Positions 50,149 through 57,900 of a stretch of DNA of 64,000 nucleotides are shown here, piece after piece. The translations under genes and the position numbers were made by a program. Position 1 is the first letter of the stretch. Every line of letters begins with the position of its first letter. The notes under the pieces are model-generated. The model was given only the letters and a program-made list of their open reading frames with translations. It was not told the origin of the DNA and ran no database searches. This stretch comes from FEN-1139 sp038207155 (GTDB taxonomy: Bacteria > Myxococcota_A > Polyangia > Polyangiales > Polyangiaceae), in contig JBBRAB010000016.1 in NCBI GenBank assembly GCA_038207155.1, positions 1 through 64,000 on the forward strand, given 5' to 3'.

Positions 50149-51644
50149 ACCGGTTGCTACGGCGTAGTCGACGTGGGCGTCAGCGCGGGGTTGCCCTGCT
50201 GATGGTGCTCAGCGCGCTCACCATGTTGGCCGTGATGCTGACCGAATTTCAGCAGGAAACGAGCGCTGAGCTCGCCAGCGCGATGGCCGAGCGCGACTCG
50301 CTGCAGGCCGAATATGCTGCGCGCAGCGCGATCAGCTTGACGCGGCTGCTGATCGCCTCCGAGCCGACCATGCGTCGCGCGCTCGGGCCGCTGCTCATCA
50401 TGGCACGCATGGACAAGACCCAGCTGCCGGTCTGGGAGCACTCCGACATGGTGCTCGGGTTCTTCAATGACTCCGAGAGTGCCAAGGCTCTCGGCTCGCT
50501 GGTGGGTGGAAGCTTTGATCAGGTCAAGGGGCTCGGGCTCGGCAAGGGGGCGCGCTTCGAGGTCAAGATCGTCGACGAGGACTCGAAGCTCAACCTGAAT
50601 TTTGCCGCACGCGGCACCGTGCCGGCGCGCATGGTGGTCACCAACCAGTTCAAGGCGCTGACGACTGGCGCGCAATACGACAAGCTATTTCAGGAGCGGG
50701 ACGCCGACGGCAATTACAACGAGCGGCGCTCGGTCTGTTCCGCAGTGGTCGACTGGACCGATCCCGACACAGAAGCCGAGCCCTGTACCCCGGAGGTCAA
50801 CGCTCCCAGCCAGGGCGGCTCGGAGGACTCCTACTACGAAGGGCTAAAACCGCGCTATCCCCGCAAAAATGCGGCATTTGATAGCTTGGAAGAGATGCAC
50901 TTGGTGCGCGGCATCAGCGAGGAATTCTGGTCCACGTTCATCGAGCGAGACGTGTCCGATCCCAGCAAGCGTACCGTGACGGTCTGGGGTGGCGAGCAGG
51001 TCAACGTGAACACGGCCAACGCGATGACGCTCATGGCGCTCGTGTGTCCCTTCGTGGCGGACATGAATCCGGCCTGCATCGATCCGATGACCCGCTCACG
51101 CGTGGTGTCGGGACTCGAGATGATGCGCGGGTTCATGCCCGGCATTCCGCTGTTCAAGAGTCCCAAAGGGTTCGTCAGCTTTCTGGCATTTGACGACCCC
51201 ACGGATCCCGCAGCGCTGCTCTTTGGCACGTTGGGGATTCCGCCAATTAAGCTGATCAGCGCTGGCGAGCTGATCCGACGTCTCAAGGTCCGCAGTGATA
51301 TTTTCAGTATTTACGCGACGGGCATCGTCCGCACCGGACGACGTGAGACCCGGACCCGCGTTCACGCGGTGGTGGACTTCCGTGGGGCACCCCCGCCTGG
51401 CCAACCCTTCGGCAGCACGTCCGCCGCAGTGAGTGGGACCCAGGGCATCAATCAGATGGCCGCGGCGGCTGCATCGGCCGGAGTCGCTCCCATGGGCAGC
51501 GCGTCGGGCGCGGCCGGCTTGGCCGGACCGATGGGCTCGGCTATGGGAGCCATGGGCCTTCCCCCGGGAACCTCGCCCGACGCCATCACTGCCGCGATGG
51601 CCGCATCGGCAGGCGGGCATTTCATTTACTATCGGATTAACTGA
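50145..51644 (+). CDS. gspK: Pseudopilus tip protein GspK
   Basis: The 499-residue protein has prepilin site RQRG-VALLMVLSALTMLAV. The +5 residue is Met, in line with GspK being the pseudopilin without Glu5 that caps the tip. The middle has VKIVDEDSKLNLNF, a domain inserted with DWTDPDTEAEPCTPE (the GspK metal region) and VNVNTANAMTLMAL. Residues about 431-490 form an Ala/Gly/Met/Pro-rich segment (GLAGPMGSAMGAMG) not expected in the family. Normal GspK is about 300-330 residues. Confidence 0.9.
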   Translation: MNRLLRRSRRGRQRGVALLMVLSALTMLAVMLTEFQQETSAELASAMAERDSLQAEYAARSAISLTRLLIASEPTMRRALGPLLIMARMDKTQLPVWEHSDMVLGFFNDSESAKALGSLVGGSFDQVKGLGLGKGARFEVKIVDEDSKLNLNFAARGTVPARMVVTNQFKALTTGAQYDKLFQERDADGNYNERRSVCSAVVDWTDPDTEAEPCTPEVNAPSQGGSEDSYYEGLKPRYPRKNAAFDSLEEMHLVRGISEEFWSTFIERDVSDPSKRTVTVWGGEQVNVNTANAMTLMALVCPFVADMNPACIDPMTRSRVVSGLEMMRGFMPGIPLFKSPKGFVSFLAFDDPTDPAALLFGTLGIPPIKLISAGELIRRLKVRSDIFSIYATGIVRTGRRETRTRVHAVVDFRGAPPPGQPFGSTSAAVSGTQGINQMAAAAASAGVAPMGSASGAAGLAGPMGSAMGAMGLPPGTSPDAITAAMAASAGGHFIYYRIN

Positions 51645-51656
51645 GAGCGCAGATCC

Positions 51657-53141
51657 ATGGCAAGGCTAGTAGGCATCGAGATATCCCCGACCCACGCGCG
51701 CGCGGCAGTGCTTGTCACCGCCTATCGCAAGACCAGCGTCGAACGGGTCGTTGAGGTGGACTTGCGCGACGTGCCCAGCCGCTCGACGGCGCTGCACGAT
51801 GCGTTCGGACCTCTGCTGGGGCATGGGGAGGGGCTGGCGGTGGCCGTCGACGGCAGTCAAGTCTTCGTGTCGCGACTGTCACTCCCCGCGACCGCGGTTC
51901 AGAAGCTCGAGATGATCGTGCCATTCGAGCTGGAGAGTCGTCTGCCACTCGAACTCGAGGAGTTGGTGTTCGATCATCAGCTGATCCGCGAGCGGGGCGC
52001 CAATGAGACCGTTCGCGTCTTGGCGGTCGCTTCGCGCGAGCGGTTCATCCGCGAGATCCTGGACCTCTGTCGCACGGCCTTCGGGCGAGAGGCGGAGCGC
52101 GTCGGTTGCGGGGCGCTGCCGCTCGTCAACCTGCTGCCGCTCTATCCCAAGGGGACCCTCTCGGACGAGCCGATCGCCCTGCTCGATTTGGGCCTATTTC
52201 AGAGCGAAATCCTGGTGGTTTCGCGCGGGGAACCCGTGTTTTCTCGCACCCTGTCGATCGGGGTGGCAGGTCTGCCCGCCGAGGCCGCGCAGCTCGCCGC
52301 GGCGGTGCGCCAGACGCTACACGCCGCGGCCGCGCTCGACGACGCACCGATTTCCCTGGCCTACCTGCTCGGAACCGGGGCGGGGATCGAGGGCGCCGAG
52401 GCCTTTCTGTCGCATGAACTCGGTCTGTCGGTCTTGCCCCTGCCGCCGCTCACCAGCCTGGGCGTGACCGAGCAGGATCAACCCCGCTTTGCCCGAGCGA
52501 TCGGGGTGGCTCTCGGTCTCGGCACCCGACCGCGCGATCCGGATCTGCGCCAGGGCGCGCTGAGTTTTCAGCGCGGTTACGCCGTGGTCAAAGACAAGGC
52601 GCCGGTGCTGCTCGGGCTGGCCGTCTCGATCCTACTTAGCCTTGGGTTTTCCAGCTGGGCCAGCCTGCGTTCGCTCGACAAAGAGCACAGCAGCTTGACC
52701 GCCAATCTGGCGCAGCTGACGCACCAGACGCTTGGGGAGGAGGCTACGGACGCTGACTCCGCCAAGGCCCTGCTCGAACGAAAGCTTGCCGTCGACGAGC
52801 TGGATCCAATGCCCCACGCGGACGCTTTTGACGTCATGGTCGAAATCGCCAACGCCGTGCCAAGCACCATCACTCACGACATCGATGAGCTCGACGTGCA
52901 GCGTGAGCACGTCAAGTTGACGGGCATCGTCGGCTCTGCGGCAGAGGCGCAGCAGGTCGCCACCAAGCTGAAGGAGCATCGCTGCTTTACGGAGGTGCGT
53001 CTCGGTAACGTGACCCAGGTGGTCAACAGCACGCGCCAGAAATACGGACTTGAGTGGGACGTGCGCTGTCCGGAAGACGCCAGCGCGAAAAAGAAGAAGT
53101 CCGATGAGAAGGCCGCCGACAAGTCGGGAGGTAGCAAGTGA
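51657..53141 (+). CDS. gspL: Type II secretion assembly protein GspL
   Basis: GspL is a bitopic inner-membrane protein with an actin-like cytoplasmic domain that recruits GspE. The 494 residues start LVGIEISPTHARAAVL (phosphate-1-like), include PFELESRLPLELEELVFDH and ALLDLGLFQSEILV, have one transmembrane segment near 319-341 (VLLGLAVSILLSLGF), and a periplasmic ferredoxin-like domain (IDELDVQREHVKLTGIVGSA). The Lys-rich tail (KKKKSDEKAADK) is unusual. It begins 12 bp after gspK and overlaps gspM. Confidence 0.9.
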   Translation: MARLVGIEISPTHARAAVLVTAYRKTSVERVVEVDLRDVPSRSTALHDAFGPLLGHGEGLAVAVDGSQVFVSRLSLPATAVQKLEMIVPFELESRLPLELEELVFDHQLIRERGANETVRVLAVASRERFIREILDLCRTAFGREAERVGCGALPLVNLLPLYPKGTLSDEPIALLDLGLFQSEILVVSRGEPVFSRTLSIGVAGLPAEAAQLAAAVRQTLHAAAALDDAPISLAYLLGTGAGIEGAEAFLSHELGLSVLPLPPLTSLGVTEQDQPRFARAIGVALGLGTRPRDPDLRQGALSFQRGYAVVKDKAPVLLGLAVSILLSLGFSSWASLRSLDKEHSSLTANLAQLTHQTLGEEATDADSAKALLERKLAVDELDPMPHADAFDVMVEIANAVPSTITHDIDELDVQREHVKLTGIVGSAAEAQQVATKLKEHRCFTEVRLGNVTQVVNSTRQKYGLEWDVRCPEDASAKKKKSDEKAADKSGGSK

Positions 53142-53740
53142 AGCTGCGCGCATGGTTTGACGGTCTGGACGGTCGCGAGCGCAAGCTGCTCGTCGTATTT
53201 TTATCCACGCTTGGCGCGCTCGTGCTGGTCGGGGGCCCCCTCGGGGCCGCGAGCCTCGCGGCGGCGCAGCGCGACGACAACGCCGGTCTGAGCGAGGTGA
53301 TTGCCGAAATTGGGGCCAGCGAGTCCAGCTTGACGCGGCTCGATCAGGCCCGTGCTTCGCTGCAGCAGCGCTACGCGCAGCCGGCGCCACCCCTGGCAGC
53401 CTTCCTCGCACAGCACGCCAAATCCGTCGGACTCGAGGTGCCAGAGAGCCAGGACCGCCCACCGGTGCCCGTCGGTTCGTCCAAGCGCTACGAGGAGCGC
53501 AGCACAAGGCTTCAGCTGCACAAGGTCGGCATGCTTGCACTCGCAAGCTTCCTCGAGAAAGTCGAACAGTCCCACCTACCCGTGGTGGTCTCGCGTCTTA
53601 ATATCCGCAAGCGGATGTCCGAGCCGGACTCCTACGACGCCGAGGTTGTCGTCAGTGCCTACGACCGCAAGGAGCTTCCAAAGCCCAGCACGGACAAACC
53701 CGCCGCCGGCACGGACGCTCCCACCGGGGTGACGCCATGA
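53138..53740 (+). CDS. gspM: Type II secretion protein GspM
   Basis: The 200-residue bitopic protein has a short basic cytoplasmic N-terminus (WFDGLDGRERKL), a transmembrane helix (about 17-37), a coiled stem and a ferredoxin-like periplasmic domain (RLQLHKVGMLALASFLEKVE, VVVSRLNIRKR). It pairs with GspL. The Pro/Thr-rich tail is short. Both ends overlap neighbours by 4 bp, consistent with the operon. Confidence 0.87.
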   Translation: MKLRAWFDGLDGRERKLLVVFLSTLGALVLVGGPLGAASLAAAQRDDNAGLSEVIAEIGASESSLTRLDQARASLQQRYAQPAPPLAAFLAQHAKSVGLEVPESQDRPPVPVGSSKRYEERSTRLQLHKVGMLALASFLEKVEQSHLPVVVSRLNIRKRMSEPDSYDAEVVVSAYDRKELPKPSTDKPAAGTDAPTGVTP

Positions 53741-54795
53741 AGCCCAAAACGAAGCGATGGCTCAGGGCAGGCCTCTATCCCCTGGCTTACCTCGGTTTTT
53801 TTGCCGTATCAGCTCGCCTGACCTTCCCCTACGCGCAGGTCAAAGAGCGCCTAGTGACTGAGTTCAATGCGCATCAACCCGCCACCGGCGGCATGCGGCT
53901 GGCCGTCAGGGAGCTCACAGGGCGCTGGCTGACGGGCATCGAAGCCCGCGGCGTGCAGCTCACGCAGATCCCTGTCTTGACGTCCGGCTCCGTCCCAACA
54001 TCGGACAAGAACGCCCCGAAACCAAGGGTAAGTGAGCTTGAGTCAGTCTGGGGCAGCGTCAGTCTCCTGCGGCTGCTCACGGGCACTCTCTCACTCTCGT
54101 TCGGCGCGGCCAGTGACGGTGGCTCGGTCGATGGCAGCTACGTCTCCTCGTCGAGTGAGGACCAACTCGCGGTCAGCTTCGATGGCTTCGGACTCGGCGA
54201 CATCCCACTGCTCAGCGACCTCGTTGGATTGCCGCTCGCGGGTAAGATCAACGGAGAACTTGAGCTGACTCTCCCTGAGCACAAAGCCAACAAGGCTGAG
54301 GGCAAGCTTGAGCTCAAGCTGGACGGGGTGGCGGCTGGCGACGGAAAAGCCAAGATCCTTAACGTGATCGCACTGCCCCAGTTGCGAGTTGGAACCTTCA
54401 ACATCGCGGCCAAGGTCACCGACGGCAAGCTCAAGATCGACTCATTTTCTGCCAAGGGTGCAGACGTCGAGGTCGCTGGGGATGGGACCATCCGGCTGCG
54501 CGAGCCCGTTGGTACGAGCCTGCTCGACATCGGCCTTCGCTTCAAATTCAACGACGCGTACAAGAATAAGAATGATCTGACGCGCGGGATCTTTGGCCAA
54601 CCTGGCGGTATTCCAGGACTATTCGAGATGGATCCGAAGGTACGTCGCAGCAAGCGCGAGGACGGGTTCTACGGTTGGCGTGCGATCGGTAGCTTTGATC
54701 TCCCGAGCTTCGAGCCCTCGGCCACTGCTGGCGGTAGTCGAGGGGTCGCGCCGCGCCTCCCCGCGCGACGTCCGGGCAGCGTTTCGGCGGACTGA
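53737..54795 (+). CDS. gspN: Type II secretion protein GspN
   Basis: GspN is an accessory component present in only some type II systems. The 352 residues have an N-terminal membrane anchor (LYPLAYLGFFAVSARLTF), then a long beta-rich periplasmic part (LSFGAASDGGSVDGSY, INGELELTLPEHKANKAEGK, LELKLDGVAAGDGKAK, FNIAAKVTDGKLKIDSFSAK) in the AsmA-like/GspN style. The last part includes a Gly-Ile-Pro-rich turn and a basic tail. It closes the operon, and a hairpin terminator follows. Confidence 0.85.
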   Translation: MKPKTKRWLRAGLYPLAYLGFFAVSARLTFPYAQVKERLVTEFNAHQPATGGMRLAVRELTGRWLTGIEARGVQLTQIPVLTSGSVPTSDKNAPKPRVSELESVWGSVSLLRLLTGTLSLSFGAASDGGSVDGSYVSSSSEDQLAVSFDGFGLGDIPLLSDLVGLPLAGKINGELELTLPEHKANKAEGKLELKLDGVAAGDGKAKILNVIALPQLRVGTFNIAAKVTDGKLKIDSFSAKGADVEVAGDGTIRLREPVGTSLLDIGLRFKFNDAYKNKNDLTRGIFGQPGGIPGLFEMDPKVRRSKREDGFYGWRAIGSFDLPSFEPSATAGGSRGVAPRLPARRPGSVSAD

Positions 54796-54857
54796 CTGAC
54801 AGTGTGAGCATGGCTCACCTCCCGGTTGAGCGGAGCTCGCCCATCGCGCAAAGCATT

Positions 54858-54892
54858 ACGGCCACCGAGCTCTCTTGAGCTGCGGTGGCCGT
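54858..54892. terminator. Bidirectional hairpin terminator after gspN
   Basis: ACGGCCACCG (54858-54867) pairs with CGGTGGCCGT (54883-54892), extended by AGCTC/GAGCT with one bulged base and a TCTT loop. It lies between the convergent gspN and kinase-TPR genes. No long T tract is present on either strand, but the stem is about 15 bp. Confidence 0.7.
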
Positions 54893-54920
54893 GGCGCATG
54901 GTCTTGGCGTTTAGGTCACG

Positions 54921-57900
54921 TCACGAGTCAACGGCGATTCCAAGGCGGTGGCGCAGGGCCTGGTACTTCGGATCCACCGAGAACAGCACGAGGGCCTTGA
55001 GTCGTTCCTGCCCCGGAACGGCGCTAGAGCTCTCGTCAGACGCGCGGATCAGCTGGGCCGCGGTATCGAGATCATGAGCGATCACGAAGCCAACGCGATC
55101 CGCCGACAGGTCCACCGCGGCCGCCCAGCGCTTGAGATCGAGGGACGTGCCGTCCTTCAGCAGGTTCGACACGACGCGGGTGAGCTCGTCGCGCTCAGCG
55201 CCCTTGAGTCCGCGGTCGAGCGCCGCATAGGCTTCGTTGACCGCGCCCTCGATCTCGGTTGCCAGCGGGAATTGCGGCGAGATCAGCTTAATTGCCGCAA
55301 ATAGCCAGGATTTTAGTCCGGTTCCAGTGGGAAGCAGTTGCCTCAGGTAAAAGCCTGGTCGCGTGTACGCCAGGTGCCGGGCCGCGATGAAGGCCGCCGC
55401 CTGGGGCGGGACCTGCGAGCTCATGGCAACGCGTCCGAGCCCGATCGCACAGGGCGAGGAGGCAAGGAACGACAGCCCTCCCAGATCATCCCTTAGACCG
55501 AAGCAGGGCGGCACCGGAATGCCAAGCACCCCACCCGCGTAAAACAGCGTCTGGGCCATCGGTGCGGGGTGCGCCGCCAGGTCGACTGCGTCCGACAGCT
55601 CGTGCCCGAGCTTGGCGAGCGGTTCGGTTCGCGCCGTGACCACGGCAGGCTCGATCAGCGAGAAGAGACGAGTCAGCAGCGGATCGAGCAGCGGGTGGGT
55701 GGTCGCGAGCCAGTCCTCTTCGGTGAAGACCGCCTGCGCCGGGGCTGCCGTTTCGGCGCGCATCCGTTTGTAGAAACCCTCCTCCTGGGGGTCGCCCACC
55801 TTCATCACGGTGACGGCCTGACAGAGGCACCAGGCACCATCGGCGTTCTTCGTCTCCGCGTGGAGACGCCGAATGGCCTTGTAAGAGTCGACGCGGAAGG
55901 GATCGAGGTCAAGCAGGGCCAGCTGTGCCTCGATGGCCTGCTCGAGGAATTGGTCGGTGTCGCTGGCGTACAGCTCAGCCAGGCGAACGAGGTGGGCCTC
56001 GTTCGAGGGCTCAAGCTGGCGGAGCTTCTCAAGCGTCTCGACCGCCTTTTCGCGCCATCCAAGCTCCTTCTCGTACAGATCAACCAGCTCGCCGAGCGTC
56101 GCCAAGTGAGCGACGCGATCGGTTTCGAAGCGGAGCAGCTCAAGCTTGTGGTGGAGCAGTCGCTCGACTCCGACATGGTCCGCCATGCCGCGCCGCAGAT
56201 CGATTGCTTCACTGAGGGCCTTGTGAAGCGAGGGATCCAGCTCGATCACCTGCTCGTAGTAGGACAGGGCCGTATTCACGTCACCGAGTTGGCGTGCCGA
56301 CACGATCGCCGCCGTGTTGAGGTACTTGGCCTTCTGCTTGGGATCCTCGACAAACTCGGCCAACTTGAGCACCACCTCGACCAGTCGGTTCCAGTCCTTT
56401 TCCTCGCTGTAGAGCTGCATCAGCTTGGACAGCAGGCGCCGGTCATCGGGACGCTCGTCGAGTGCTGCGACCAGGCTCTTGGCGGCCCGTGTGCGGTCCC
56501 CGAGCTTTTCGGCCGTCACGTCGCCGATGTCGATCAGCAGCTGGACGCGCTCGTCGGCGTCAGCGATGTCGAGATGACGGTTCTTGGTGCGAATGACGTC
56601 GTCCCAGCGCTCAAGCGCGGCAAAGACCTGCGCTATCGAGACCAGTGGCTCAGCCATGGTCGGGTCGAGGTCGGCCGATTCCTCAAGCGACGCAAGCGCT
56701 TGCTCGTTGGCACCGGTTCGCCGAAGGGACTCGCCCTTGCGGTAAAGCACAATCGCGCGATCGCGCCCACGCAGTCGATCCCCGAGGTCCGCCAGGATGC
56801 GATCGGCGAGCTCGACGCTGCGAGCGGGTTCGCCCTTGGCAAAGAGCACAGCCCCAACCGCTAGAAGTGCGTCGAGATCATTGGGACAGAGCCGCTCGAG
56901 GGCCTCGGCGGCCGCCTCGGCGCTTGTCGAGTTGCCGGCCTCGACGAGGGCCTGCACCGCCCGCTGCAGGGTGCCTGTGATGAACTCACGCGGCAGCAGC
57001 TCGATGCGGTCGACAAGCACTCCGTAGTGCTTGGCCGCCTCGTGCAGACGACCGTCCTCGAAAGCCAGATCACCGAGCACCGCGAGGGCGTCGACGTTGG
57101 TCGGATCGAGGTTGATAGCGGCGCGGGCCATTTCCTCGGCTCGGCCGGCTTCGTGCAGTTTGCGCAAAAAGATGCTGGAAAGCTCCCCGCGCAGACGTCC
57201 CTGGGCGCGCTCGCCCTTGGTCCGGTTGATCTCCTGTTCGAGCAAGGTCGCCGCCGCGTGGGGGTTGCCCCGCGAGAGATAGGCCTCACGCAAAGCCGCG
57301 CTGGCCGCGGTGTGAGTCGGCTGGGCATCGAGTGCGAGCTTGTAGCGTTCGATGGCCTCGTCGAAGTCCCCGCGACCTTCGAGCAGTTTTGCGGCGCGCA
57401 GGTACTGCTCGGCGCGCGCCTCGGGCAGGGTGGCCTTCTCGGCGAGCGCGTCAATTGCAGCGAGCGCGGCATCGGCATCGCCGAGCGACTCCCGCAGTCG
57501 CGCAAGCATCTCGAGTGCTTCGGCATTCTGCGGCTCGTGAACCAGCACGAGTTCGAAGGCCGCCATCGCACGTTCCGGCGACGCGAGATGATCTCCGCAC
57601 ACTCGTCCAAGGGCAATCGCGAGGTTGACGCGCCGCGCCTGGTCGTCGACCAGCTCGAGCTGGCGCTCAGTCAGGTCCGCGACCTGCGACCATTGTTCCA
57701 GGGCGCGATAGTTGCGGACCAGGCCGGCAACCGCGCTCTCGTGATGGGAGTCCAGCAAAAGGATTCGTTCGAAGGCCGCATTGGCGTTTTCGTGGGCGAA
57801 GAACTCCTCTTCGTGCACGGCGGCGACTCGCTCAAGGAGCTGGATCTTCTGGCGCGGAGTCGCTGCGAGTTTGACCTGCCGCTCGATGACGTCGATCAGA

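Noticed and set aside
55569..56864. 431-codon plus-strand open frame across the kinase-TPR gene
   Set aside because: It is antisense to TPR repeats and has no recognisable fold or start context.
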